A DNA stretch of 64,000 bases from Tranzscheliella williamsii (GCA_023212725.1 JALBYF010000008.1:265949-329948); one strand, 5' to 3'; positions 1-8,612 are shown, counted from the first letter of the stretch. Program-made: numbers and translations. Notes: generated by a model not told the origin, from the letters alone.

Positions 1-447
1 GCCAACTGCAGTCCATCTCGCAGAAAAAAACCGGTACGGCAGCAGCCACGAGGAAGGAATAAAGGATCTCAGGTGACGGAAAGGTCCTTGACAGGCTGCT
101 CATCGTCGTCAGATAGCGACTACAGTGTTTTCACTGCATCTCCCTCAAGCTGTTCCCAGATCAGCAGTGGCATCAGTCAAGGCACCCGAGAACAGACAGG
201 TTCGAAGAACATGGTACGGCATGGTTCCCCCTCATTACGGGCTGCAAGCCAGAGAAAAGTGAAACGTCTGCCAGCTCGGTCGGTCCTGCAACACCAGGAG
301 ATTGAGATGAGACGGCACCCTAGAGTTATTCAAGCCGCCTATCCACTACAACAGCGTATATTCTCCAACAGCAGCGAGCAAGCACTTCTATACACAGCGA
401 CCCCGATGGAGGTCTACCCTAGCACACTTTCGACTGCTTTCTGCTAA
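1..447 (+). CDS. C-terminal part of an unidentified protein (5' truncated by window edge)
   Basis: The frame is open from the first base to the TAA at 445-447, giving 148 residues with no upstream stop, so this is the 3' end of a gene that starts outside the window. The fragment begins with a strongly basic stretch (S-R-R-K-K-P, then more Arg/Lys) that could be a nuclear localisation signal. A Ser/Asp-rich segment and a Gln/Arg-rich tail follow. I see no recognisable domain. Composition resembles the disordered tail of a nuclear protein, but that is only an impression. The first in-frame ATG is far inside, which supports truncation over a short gene. Confidence 0.5.
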   Translation, partial: ANCSPSRRKKPVRQQPRGRNKGSQVTERSLTGCSSSSDSDYSVFTASPSSCSQISSGISQGTREQTGSKNMVRHGSPSLRAASQRKVKRLPARSVLQHQEIEMRRHPRVIQAAYPLQQRIFSNSSEQALLYTATPMEVYPSTLSTAFC

Positions 448-753
448 GAGCCGGCGAAAGAGAAGCCTCTACCGCCTGTGGGCACTTCAACTGTGAGATC
501 ATTTCCTGTTTCGTTCCGCTTCTGTAGCGTACATTTCTGTTGCGATTTGTACTTCATAAGTTGCCGTTAGTTCACAAAGACCAAAGAGACAAAGGAAAGC
601 AAACTCGGTCCGCATCGCGCTGCACGGCTGCCACGCAGCCACGTTCCGATGAAGTAAGGAGAAGAGCTGTCTTTGTCCACTGACGGAGTGGCTCAGCTAG
701 TGTTTTAAATTTCGCAGCCGCCTTTGCGGACCCTCGGTGAGCGTGAAAGTAGT

Positions 754-762
754 TCCCTTTGT
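754..762 (-). promoter_or_regulatory. Pheromone response element-like site
   Basis: The plus strand reads TCCCTTTGT, the reverse complement of ACAAAGGGA, the Prf1 HMG-box site known from Ustilago maydis. It is not next to a recognised mating gene. Confidence 0.45.
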
Positions 763-867
763 TCCGCGTGTAAGCTCTTGAGGCAAGCGACCAATCGTTA
801 CAAACCTAAATTAGGGCTCTTATCTGGCTGAGCAGGCTTTCGCGACGTTGCTTATCAGTCTCGCCAA

Positions 868-876
868 ACAAAGGGA
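868..876 (+). promoter_or_regulatory. Pheromone response element-like site
   Basis: Exact ACAAAGGGA, 350 bp upstream of the LRP1-like start codon and 105 bp from an inverted copy at 754-762. Confidence 0.45.
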
Positions 877-1225
877 GTGAACGGACCGCTCTGCATGATG
901 TCGGCGAGCTCGGGGCACCACTGCTGCGGTAGCGCTTTTGGGTTAGACTGTGACAGGTCGTCGAAGCTTCCACGTCGCTGGCTTGGGAAACTCAAATTCC
1001 GCCGGACGAGAAAATGCATTTATTCGGCTCTCGGGCTTCGAATCCGCGTGGGACCGAAATTTCGGCCATTGCGTGCATGTAGCAGCAACTCCCCCCTGTC
1101 CCTTCCACATCAAGGTTGTTGCGACACTTCTACCCTCCTGGCGCCGCACATCCCTACCATTGCAAAGCAGGGCACTTGGCCGTCCGTTCACCAGCAACGA
1201 GCTTGCAGCTTTTCGAACTTGCGAC

Positions 1226-1915
1226 ATGTCCTCATTACGGCAAACGCCGCTCCCCACGCTCCAGGCTCTGTCTGCGTCCTTCACCGACCTCAGCACGGTT
1301 CTCGAACCACTGCTCGACCACAAATACGAGTCTCTTAACGCCGCACTGCAAAAGAACTCCTCTGCAGCGACAGCCTCCGCCTCTTCCTCCGGCGACGTCG
1401 ATGAGCTTGGGGGCCGGCTTGATGCGGCGCGGCTACAGGTGTCCGTTGCATATGTCCTGATGGACTTGGTGTGGATCCTGCTCAAGACAAAGGGGGTGGA
1501 CGCAACGAGCCACCCGGTGCTGCAAGAGCTGGAGCGCGTCAAGGGCTATTTCGGCAAGATCAAGCGCGTGCAGGAGGCGGCGAATGAGGAGGGAGAGCGG
1601 CCGGCGGTGGACCGCAGTGCCGCGGGCCGCTTCATTCGCGCTGCGCTCGCGGCCAACGGCGACACGCCCACCGTCGCCAAGCACACCAAATTCGACGACG
1701 ATGCTGCGACAAAACCGATCGAAGCCGCGCCGGAACCAGCCGCACCGCCAAAGCCCACGCCCACCAGAAAGCGCCCAGCCATGGATCCTTTCGCCGGCTA
1801 CGACGCACCCTCCACCCATAAGACAGCCCCCTCCGCCACACAGCCGCCCTCCTCGGCAGGCCCCTCGCCGCCAAAAAAGAAGAAGTCTGCCAAAGCCAAG
1901 AAGACCGGCCCTTGA
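1226..1915 (+). CDS. LRP1: Exosome cofactor LRP1/RRP47 (C1D family)
   Basis: A 229-residue single-exon protein of the Sas10/Utp3/C1D family. In yeast Lrp1/Rrp47 binds Rrp6 and supports nuclear exosome processing of rRNA and snoRNA 3' ends. The helical N-terminal domain (about residues 1-130) contains the family pattern of a leucine-rich helix ending L-Y/V-x-L, then a short linker to a K-x-R-V-Q-x-A segment (residues about 98-110). The tail is Pro/Ala-rich and ends in a Lys cluster (KKKKSAKAKK) typical of nucleolar RNA-binding tails. The frame stays open upstream to about 950, but the 5' part has no conserved character. I chose the ATG at 1226 because the domain starts right after it. No intron is visible. 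Confidence 0.8.
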   Translation: MSSLRQTPLPTLQALSASFTDLSTVLEPLLDHKYESLNAALQKNSSAATASASSSGDVDELGGRLDAARLQVSVAYVLMDLVWILLKTKGVDATSHPVLQELERVKGYFGKIKRVQEAANEEGERPAVDRSAAGRFIRAALAANGDTPTVAKHTKFDDDAATKPIEAAPEPAAPPKPTPTRKRPAMDPFAGYDAPSTHKTAPSATQPPSSAGPSPPKKKKSAKAKKTGP

Positions 1916-2778
1916 CAGCCGCACACAAGCAATGCGTTCGTATCTTATTCATTTGTACTTTAGCATGATGTGATTCATGTAGTCACCGATTGCCTGTGGT
2001 ATGTGATCACCCCAGATGACTCGCTCCTCATCACTTCGCATACACATTCCATGTCCACAGATGTTTCCCTGAGGGTTTGAAAGGGAATGTGTACGGTGGA
2101 AACAGTTTCCACCTTATGGTATCTCTTAGTAAGGGTGTTTCAAGGCCTCGGAAATCAACCTCGATATTCGAAGTTATGTCCACAAAACTGTTGAGATGAG
2201 CTCGGTGCTGATAATTTTACCGGTATCGGCGATGCACTTGACTGAATCGGGTCACTCGCCTTCTCCTTGGGCGCTGATCGTCAACATCCGTTTGCTTCAT
2301 ATTATGATTACTGAGCCAGCCAGCTTTGTTGGACTCGTCTTCCAGTCTGTTTAACGTGGAGACAGTACAAGTGAACTACACGCAGTCTCTACGGGGACAA
2401 CAGCGCTAGTCATTGCGATATCGTATCGGGCGTTGATCGGAGGGTCCGGACTCACACTTGTTGAAGCGAAATTCAGACTTCCAAAAATCTGAAACCACCG
2501 AATGCTTAGGGGTGTTGTTCTGAATATTCAGCATCGAGCGCGTTGGAATTCCGTGTGCAGATGCATATTAATGCAGAACAATGCCCAATTCTTCATATGT
2601 TGTTGTTGTGCTGGCGTGTTGAAGGGGTTCCGCGCTAAGCCCGCTGCTGGTGCTCTGCTCAATTCCTTACTAGCCTCGCTCTGCCCTTCTCCACCATCCT
2701 CTCCACTTCCGCCACACTCCAGACGCTCTGAACCTCTACAGCGGCAACAAGCGGGCATAGGACGCCATTGCCAGCATC
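1916..2778. other. Intergenic region upstream of the chitin deacetylase
   Basis: 863 bp without a convincing ORF. It contains a perfect hairpin repeat (2095-2113) whose relative lies on the other side of the chitin deacetylase gene. Confidence 0.5.
2091..2130. repeat. Hairpin-bearing dispersed repeat, copy 1
   Basis: Contains the near-perfect palindrome GGTGGAAAC-A-GTTTCCACC (2095-2113), then a 3' part ending TCTCTTAGT. Aligned by eye it matches 4697-4739 in direct orientation over about 40 bp with a few gaps. Confidence 0.55.
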
Positions 2779-4446
2779 ATGAGGTCCGCGTTTGTATCTG
2801 GCCTTTTTGCCATGGCCTGTGCCGGTCTGGCTAGTGCGCATGGAGGCTCTGGCATCCTCGACCACGGTTGTCGCCCGCTTGCAAAGAGGGACCAGCAGCA
2901 CTCCCTGCCAAAACGACAGCTAACACAGACAGGCGGCGAAGGCCAAGATGTTTCGGCTTCCGGCGGCGCTTCTGCCGCCAAATACAGCTGCGATGCCAAC
3001 ACATGCAAGCTCCCCAACTGTCACTGTGCTGATACTAACCCGCCCGGGGGTCTCGACCCCAAGGATACGCCCCAGTTCATCGTGTTCACCGCCGACGATG
3101 CTGTGCAGACCTATACCGTCGATGCCATCAACCAGTTCTTGGCCCACCGGAAAAATCCCAACGGCTGTTCACCCTTGATGAGCTACTACGTCTCTCTGCA
3201 GTACACCAACTATTCCCAGATCACCGAGCTCTATGTCAACGGCAACGACATCGCCGACCACACCATGTCTCATCTGGAGCAGCCTGCCACGAACGACGAG
3301 ATCGACGGAAATCTAATTACGCTCAACGCTCTTGCGGGTATCCCCTACAAGTCCATTCTCGGCTACCGTGCTCCTTTCCTCAACTACAGCCGTGCTAATC
3401 TCGAGCATCTGCATGACACTGGATTCACTTACGATTCTAGCGCCACCGCTTCCGTTCCGGTCACCGACCCCAACACGGATGCCTTCTGGCCCTATACTCT
3501 CGACAATGGCATGGCCAACGACTGCAACTCGGTCGCCAACATCTGCGGCGGCCAGCCCAAGCTTCCCGGGTTGTGGGAAATTCCAATGTATGCTATTTTT
3601 GATGAGCGTGGAGCTGCCGGTGCGCACCTGATGGACCCCTGGCTGGACAGCGCCAACGCAAGTGATGTTCTTAGCTGGATGAAGAGCACCTTCACCGACC
3701 ACTACAACGGCAAGAGACAGCCATTCGGCCTTTACACCCATCCTATTCATCTTGCCAGCGGCTACCCCGGTCTAGAAACTCCCGTGGACAAGATCAACAT
3801 GGTCAACCAGTTTTTGGACTGGGCTACAACCAGTTCCGAGATGCAGAATGTCTGGATCATCAGCAACAAGCAGCTGATCGCCTGGATGCAGAATCCAGTA
3901 CCCGCCAGCCAGCTCAACACTCTAGACGCCTTCAAGTGTCAAACGGCCAACGTTACCGACCACATCTGTAACGGGTTTGCCAAGAACAGCGACCTTTTGC
4001 AGCACTGCATTAGCAACACTGCTGGCGACCCTCTGAACAACTCTCCCTTTTACACCTGCTACGGTTGTCCTCAAACAACACCTTCGCCTCAGCAGCCCAA
4101 CCCACCTCAGAAGAACAACGACGGATCGGTTCGAACCAGGATACCAGACAACTGTGACACTCCCTTCTGGGATCCCATTGGCGCCAAATGCCTCTGCTCT
4201 GGAAGCAGCTGTGCCTTCACCGACTCGACCCGTTCTATTGGCCCGAACGGTTCCAATCTCACATCCAGCGGTAGCCAGAACACCGCAGTGAGCGGCTCGG
4301 GCTCAGCTAAGCCCAGCTCGGACGGTTTCACCAACTTCAGCGCAGCCACCAGAACGGTAGCCACCGGCTCAGCTGCCGGCTTGGCTGCGTGGGCTTGCTC
4401 TGCGATGGTCAGCGTCGTTGCTGGCGCCGTCGTCTACATGGCTTAA
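2779..4446 (+). CDS. Secreted, probably GPI-anchored chitin deacetylase-like protein (CE4)
   Basis: A 555-residue polysaccharide deacetylase (NodB/CE4 fold), which in fungi removes N-acetyl groups from cell-wall chitin. It starts with a clear signal peptide (hydrophobic residues 4-20, cleavage near A-S-A-H). After a Cys-rich spacer (about residues 70-88) the catalytic domain follows: motif 1 as F-T-A-D-D, motif 2 as D-H-T-M-S-H (about residue 160) supplying metal-binding histidines, and motif 3 as R-A-P-F (about residue 200). The C-terminus has a second Cys-rich patch, a Ser/Gly-rich linker and a final hydrophobic stretch, as expected for GPI attachment. Motif 1 differs from the usual T-F-D-D-G-P, which is seen in a fungal subgroup of the family. 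Single exon; stop TAA at 4444-4446. Substrate is inferred from family only. Confidence 0.85.
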   Translation: MRSAFVSGLFAMACAGLASAHGGSGILDHGCRPLAKRDQQHSLPKRQLTQTGGEGQDVSASGGASAAKYSCDANTCKLPNCHCADTNPPGGLDPKDTPQFIVFTADDAVQTYTVDAINQFLAHRKNPNGCSPLMSYYVSLQYTNYSQITELYVNGNDIADHTMSHLEQPATNDEIDGNLITLNALAGIPYKSILGYRAPFLNYSRANLEHLHDTGFTYDSSATASVPVTDPNTDAFWPYTLDNGMANDCNSVANICGGQPKLPGLWEIPMYAIFDERGAAGAHLMDPWLDSANASDVLSWMKSTFTDHYNGKRQPFGLYTHPIHLASGYPGLETPVDKINMVNQFLDWATTSSEMQNVWIISNKQLIAWMQNPVPASQLNTLDAFKCQTANVTDHICNGFAKNSDLLQHCISNTAGDPLNNSPFYTCYGCPQTTPSPQQPNPPQKNNDGSVRTRIPDNCDTPFWDPIGAKCLCSGSSCAFTDSTRSIGPNGSNLTSSGSQNTAVSGSGSAKPSSDGFTNFSAATRTVATGSAAGLAAWACSAMVSVVAGAVVYMA

Positions 4447-5228
4447 AACCAGCCCTCCCTCGCAGTTCGCCGCATCCCGCCGCTTGGCTGCTTTCCTATG
4501 TCTTTCGCTTCTGTTGTCCCCTGATTCTATAGCCAATTGCATCTCCTCACTCATAAACAATTATTAGCGACCTCTACATTCACGATTGTGATTAGCGTGA
4601 CGCCGGCTGAGCATGCTTGCTATGTTAGACCACGTTTGTAAGGCGTCGCGATATACGCGATAGTGTTTACTCTTTTCGACACTAATAGCAACACACTTAC
4701 GGGTGGAAACAAGTCTCCACCCGTACGGTGTCTCTTAGTGACTGCCTTCCGATGTAAATCAAACCAACTGTGCTCTGAAACGAACCGAACCACTGTGCTC
4801 AGATACAGACCATACATAGTGTATTGTTCTTTGCCAGCACAATTCCGGGGACTCTGCCCTGCAGTGACATAGGGTCTTTCGAGCAAACTATGAAATAGTC
4901 AGAAATACCACATGGGTTGAAGGATGCAGCTCGTTTTCGGTAAGCGTGAACAGTGATGTGAACAACGAGACACGAAAACGGCGTTTGTTCAGACTCGATG
5001 TCCAGCTACAATAAATCTTGGGGCCCCATCTTGACTTGACAGATGTCCTTTCGAAGTAGTTGCAGCTCATTGTCGAAGCCTAGTGGCAGACGAGGGCAAG
5101 CGCACTGAACGGCTTTCGCACTCTCCTAGCGGAAATTATGAGACTTTCAACCAAACAAAAAAAGGAATTCACAATTTTCAAGACCCTTTCCTGTGGCGCT
5201 GGCAACCGGACTGCCTACTCACCAGCCA
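4447..5228. other. Convergent intergenic region between chitin deacetylase and mfa-B
   Basis: Holds the 3' regions of both genes and the second copy of the hairpin repeat (4697-4739). No further gene is supported. Confidence 0.5.
4697..4739. repeat. Hairpin-bearing dispersed repeat, copy 2
   Basis: Inverted arms GGGTGGA and TCCACCC (4701-4722) are followed by the same TCTCTTAGT end as copy 1 at 2091-2130. The two copies bracket the chitin deacetylase gene in direct orientation. Confidence 0.55.
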
Positions 5229-5354
5229 TCAAGCAACTGTGCAGCCACCAGCCCAAGGGAGACCCTGTTTGTCTCGTGACTCCTGGTCGACAGGGGCTTG
5301 CTCGGTTGAAACAGCACCGACGCTGACGGGGGCGAAAAGGGCAATTTTGTCCAT
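5229..5354 (-). CDS. mfa: Lipopeptide mating pheromone precursor (mfa-B)
   Basis: A 41-residue precursor from ATG at 5354 to TGA at 5229-5231. It has the properties of basidiomycete a-factor-like precursors: very short, an N-terminal leader with acidic and Gln residues, then a Gly/Pro/aromatic core and a C-terminal CaaX box. The end reads KQGLPWAGGCTVA, so Cys38 should be farnesylated, the last three residues removed and the Cys carboxymethylated. A TATATAT box lies 103-109 bp upstream (5457-5463) and a perfect pheromone response element at 5754-5762. The gene lies 785 bp beyond the receptor's stop codon, on the same strand. The sequence just before the Cys is unlike that of mfa-A at 8729-8851, so the two mature peptides differ. 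The exact N-terminus of the mature peptide cannot be read from sequence. Confidence 0.85.
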   Translation of the reverse strand: MDKIALFAPVSVGAVSTEQAPVDQESRDKQGLPWAGGCTVA

Positions 5355-5456
5355 GTTTGAGGGGTAAGCGTAGCGTGGAGATGCCTGGGGAGTAAAAAGT
5401 GCCTTGAGAGGAGTAGTTTGATGTCGACAAAAAGGGGAGATGGCCTTTTAGGGCTG

Positions 5457-5463
5457 TATATAT
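5457..5463 (-). promoter_or_regulatory. TATA box of mfa-B
   Basis: TATATAT, 103-109 bp upstream of the mfa-B ATG. The spacing is close to that of the TATA box of mfa-A. Confidence 0.55.
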
Positions 5464-5753
5464 GCGATTTGAAACCGGCAGAGACTGTGAGGGAAACAGC
5501 ACTGAACCCTCTGCGCACGGCACTGTATACAAGGCCCTTGTGCGCAATGCTAGGCCAGAACTGCGAGTCGTCCGCCTCTTCCTTGCGCGGAGCCCTTAAC
5601 TTAGCAACTCTTGTTCCCATGATTAGATTTGAGCTTCCCACCTTCCATGCTCCTTTGTCCCTGTCGGTGCAGAAGAAAGATTCCCAAGCTGCACGTACGG
5701 TACTACCAGGTTTTCACGTTGTTTCTCTACGCGTCGAAAGTCTCACGGTTCGC

Positions 5754-5762
5754 ACAAAGGGA
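5754..5762 (+). promoter_or_regulatory. Pheromone response element upstream of mfa-B
   Basis: Exact ACAAAGGGA, 400 bp upstream of the mfa-B start codon. It matches the Prf1 binding site of U. maydis. Confidence 0.65.
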
Positions 5763-6139
5763 CAGGTTGAAGAATTTTTCGTGACAAGCAGTACCCCCAG
5801 TTACCCTCTCAGTTTGCCAAAGGAAGATCTTTCAACGTGAACAGCACAACAGAGCAGCCCCCTTCAAGCATTGGGCTTCTTTGTATCGTTCCAATGATCT
5901 GCAAACTCCATTCGCTTCCATGGCACGAAAACAGTGTCGCAAACAAATCAGATTGCTGGCGAATAGGCCAGCTCGCTAGAGCTAGTATGTCACTCGCTAA
6001 TCTGGACATGAAAGAGGTACCTTGTGCACTCATGGGTATACTAATTTATGTGCAGGCTGTCTTCTATCCTGTGAGACCTTCGCATTTCATACTGATGGTA
6101 CCCGATCCAAGCTAGCACTCGTGGCGTGAAAATATGGGA

Positions 6140-7384
6140 CTAAGAAGCTACAGTGTCTTTTTGCACGATGACCACAACATCTGCGTCAGGTTGCATCATT
6201 GTCTTGAGATGAACAGAAGTGTCCACTTTCGTCCGCGTAGAGTCCATATCATCTGGCAGCTCGTGGGTTCTGCGTCTGTAAGTTCCCATGCTGTCAAACA
6301 ATTTAGCGAACCACGTAAAGTAAGGTTAGCTGTAGAGTCGTGATCTTTCTCGCGACATGTGGTGCTTACGTTCGAAGTGCAGCGAAGGGGCTCAACAGTG
6401 CCTTAAGGCAGCTAAAATATAACTTCTTTGCATCTTCGGAGAACCCAAAGAAGGCAAAAATTGCGATGCCAGGAGTAAGCGCTAGGTAACGGAGTATCTC
6501 CATTTCCGACTCCTGTTGTGAGGTGAATGAGGTATCATTCATCGGAACGATATTGACCGTGTTGAACCCTTCATGAACGTAGCTCCAACTTTTGTACGAA
6601 AGAAGGCCTGTGAGTTGGAGGTTGCGGATCGAAAGGAAAGACTGTCCGATGAAGATAAGAGTCGCTTCGCAAACTGCTAAAAAGAACAGTCGGAAGTATT
6701 TTCGCTGTGATAATCCGGAACCGTGTGATGAAAGGGCAGCGGCAAACTGACGCCTCCGCAAGAAGAACCACCTCAAAATCAGAACTGTATTTCGCAGACC
6801 GACGTAAGATCAGTCTATAAACCACGGATGCATCCCAAACAGTAGCACTTACCTGCATAGACAGCGCAGAGGAAGCTTATAAGCAGCCGCCAGAGGTAGT
6901 AAAGAAACAGTGCTGCTATGGAGTTATAAATTGGAGGATTGCAGCCAACATTTTCAATGACGTCCATTCTGTAAGGTTGCACAACGAAGAACAAGGGGAC
7001 CTGCAGCAAGGGTACGCCCAATCCAACAGCAATGTCGGTAAACAATCTGCGACGACGGTCCATAGCTGTCGTATGTGCTGCTCGCAAAGATGCGATGTGT
7101 TCGAGTCTCTGAAGGACCAAGAAAGAGCTGCAGCATAAGCCGAACTGCCAAGTACGTTCGATGACACCACTTATATCGCAGCCAATCATCGACGATACTT
7201 CCAGATTCCCGTTGAATGCTAATGCGTTGACACCTTTGTTAAATAGGCCGATGAAGCACCATCCTATCATGAGTATGATTCCAGTATTGTTGGCACGAAG
7301 GTGGATCGGCATAGGTAACAACGAAAGCATTGCAGAGAGGATGCTGACTATGCCAAAGATAGCATTTTCTGTGTTACTGAACAT
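6140..7384 (-). CDS. pra: Pheromone receptor, STE3 family (Pra-type)
   Basis: A seven-transmembrane G-protein-coupled receptor for lipopeptide pheromone. Exons: 7384-6853, 6784-6370 and 6290-6140, with donors GTAAGT and GTAAGC and acceptors ATACAG and GACAG. Phases agree and give 365 residues, close to U. maydis Pra1 and Pra2. Helices in order: TM1 near residues 8-27, TM2 about 36-55, TM3 about 73-95, TM4 about 115-138, TM5 about 155-178, TM6 about 205-228, TM7 about 280-305. A basic third intracellular loop (WFFLRRRQ) and a hydrophilic tail encoded by exon 3 follow family layout. Reading through the second donor would stop at once and lose the tail, so the three-exon model is preferred. A TATAAATA box lies about 81-88 bp upstream and a pheromone response element about 195 bp upstream. 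It sits between two pheromone genes. Confidence 0.92.
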
Positions 7385-7464
7385 GGTGGCGCTTGTAGAT
7401 AGTTGACTATACAGTACGTATGTTGGCGCCTCGCAGAACCAGACCTGACAATTGTTCCTCCGAG

Positions 7465-7472
7465 TATTTATA
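7465..7472 (-). promoter_or_regulatory. TATA box of the pheromone receptor gene
   Basis: TATAAATA on the minus strand, 81-88 bp upstream of the receptor start codon. Confidence 0.5.
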
Positions 7473-7578
7473 CGAGCTGTCAGTCATCAGGACGGTCTAC
7501 TGATACGGACAGATAGGGGGCAACTCGCCTGTCATTGAGTCCAGTTTGGTGCATGAAAGGGTGCGGATGGCGAGAATA

Positions 7579-7587
7579 TCCCTTTGT
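7579..7587 (-). promoter_or_regulatory. Pheromone response element upstream of the receptor
   Basis: ACAAAGGGA on the minus strand (same orientation as the gene), about 195 bp upstream of the receptor ATG. Confidence 0.65.
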
Positions 7588-7863
7588 TCAAGCAGGAGTA
7601 ATGATGGGAATGTTCGGGGAAACGACATGCTCTGATTCCTTTTTTCCTGGGTCTGCCAAAAACTTGCGCAGAAGAAGGTTACTAAACCCAGTCTCGAGAT
7701 AGTTCGGGCAGTCAATTTTAGCGGTCAAATTTATCTTCGCTCCACTAAACCGAGCCATCGCCTTTGTGCTCATCTAATGCTACCGCCGCCTGAAACCACG
7801 GGACAACAACATAGGCAGAGCAAGGTCGTTCCGCTCTATGTCAAAGACAGTCAACTATCCTCG

Positions 7864-8055
7864 ATGTGGAAGGCGTCTGCGGCGGCGCCGGTTTTAGCAT
7901 TGTCAGCTCTCGCAAGTCTTGTCTCATCTCACGCATGCTGTATTCTACTGTTGACTCGATGCCATAAAATCGTTTGTGGCTACTCTACGCTTGAGCAGGA
8001 ACAAGAAAAGAGTGGCGCTATCAGCGGGAACGGCGAAAACAAAAGGGTATGGTGA
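7864..8055 (+). other. Small ORF with signal-peptide-like start, possible gene remnant
   Basis: A 63-codon ORF from the ATG at 7864. Its first 24 residues (M-W-K, then an Ala/Leu/Val/Ser core, then S-H-A) look like a cleavable signal peptide. The rest is short and Cys-containing, without similarity I recognise. It may be chance or the start of a decayed secreted-protein gene. Confidence 0.2.
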
Positions 8056-8152
8056 GCGCGAGGTGGGGAAATGGCCGGGTCGGGCCGGGCCAGGCGTAGC
8101 GCCGACAGCGGGGTGCGTCTGGACGCGCGTCCGAGGCTACTCAGGAGGAGCA

Positions 8153-8161
8153 ACAAAGGGA
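8153..8161 (+). promoter_or_regulatory. Pheromone response element 1 upstream of mfa-A
   Basis: Exact ACAAAGGGA, 568 bp before the mfa-A start; first of four copies within 251 bp. Confidence 0.65.
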
Positions 8162-8208
8162 GCGTCGTATTCCCAATTAGGAGCGGTGAACGCTTGAGCA
8201 GCGCGCGG

Positions 8209-8216
8209 CCCTTTGT
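8209..8216 (-). promoter_or_regulatory. Pheromone response element 2 upstream of mfa-A
   Basis: CCCTTTGT on the plus strand, i.e. ACAAAGGG in reverse orientation. Confidence 0.6.
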
Positions 8217-8323
8217 CGTAGGCGCTGTGTGAACAATGCGGGCGCTAGTGTCCCTGCGGTTGTCTGCAGCGCGCTTGCATGCAGACGCAGTCCGAATTCG
8301 GCGACGCGACGCGACAAAGGGGA

Positions 8324-8331
8324 TTTTCCTC
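8324..8331 (+). promoter_or_regulatory. Pheromone response element 3 upstream of mfa-A
   Basis: ACAAAGGG followed by G. Confidence 0.6.
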
Positions 8332-8395
8332 TTTGGGCACACAAACGCGGCCTCCGCCACCCGTGCCGGCGAGCTCGAGCTATTATCGACACAGC

Positions 8396-8403
8396 ACAAA
8401 GGG
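8396..8403 (+). promoter_or_regulatory. Pheromone response element 4 upstream of mfa-A
   Basis: ACAAAGGG followed by C, 326 bp upstream of the mfa-A ATG. Confidence 0.6.
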
Positions 8404-8607
8404 CCCTGCGAGCAACACGGCTTCGCTCCGTCGTCAGCCGCTGATCTACCATGCGCACAGTGCTGGTGCCAGCAACCTGACCAAGTCGGCCGCTGGATCG
8501 CTCGAGAGGCATCTTCGTAGCTCAGCGCAGTGGGCATACCGCACCCGTTGGCTCTCCTTGGCCGGCATAGCGATAACAGCCGACTCTGGTGCCAGGTGAA
8601 GAGGGCT

Positions 8608-8612
8608 TATAA
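8608..8612 (+). promoter_or_regulatory. TATA box of mfa-A
   Basis: TATAA in the context GGCTTATAAGCC, about 117 bp upstream of the mfa-A start codon. Confidence 0.55.

Larger units (their letters stand above)
448..1225. other. Intergenic, with two PRE-like motifs
   Basis: No convincing gene. It holds two copies of the smut pheromone response element core, at 754-762 (reverse) and 868-876 (forward). I looked on both strands for a short ORF ending in a CaaX box near them and found none. Confidence 0.5.
5355..6139. other. mfa-B promoter and receptor 3' region
   Basis: 785 bp containing the mfa-B TATA box and one pheromone response element. No other gene is supported. Confidence 0.6.

Noticed and set aside
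950..1225. Upstream extension of the LRP1 frame
   Set aside because: The added 92 residues are not conserved in character, and the ATG at 1226 gives a normal family length.
6366..6372. In-frame TAA at the end of receptor exon 2 taken as the true stop
   Set aside because: It lies in a good donor (GTAAGC) and the splice to 6290 opens a 50-codon hydrophilic tail as expected for this receptor family.
7980..8537. Minus-strand ORF of 185 codons between receptor and mfa-A, considered as an rga2/lga2-like gene
   Set aside because: It overlaps the response-element cluster and shows no mitochondrial leader or similarity that I recognise; it looks like a shadow frame.
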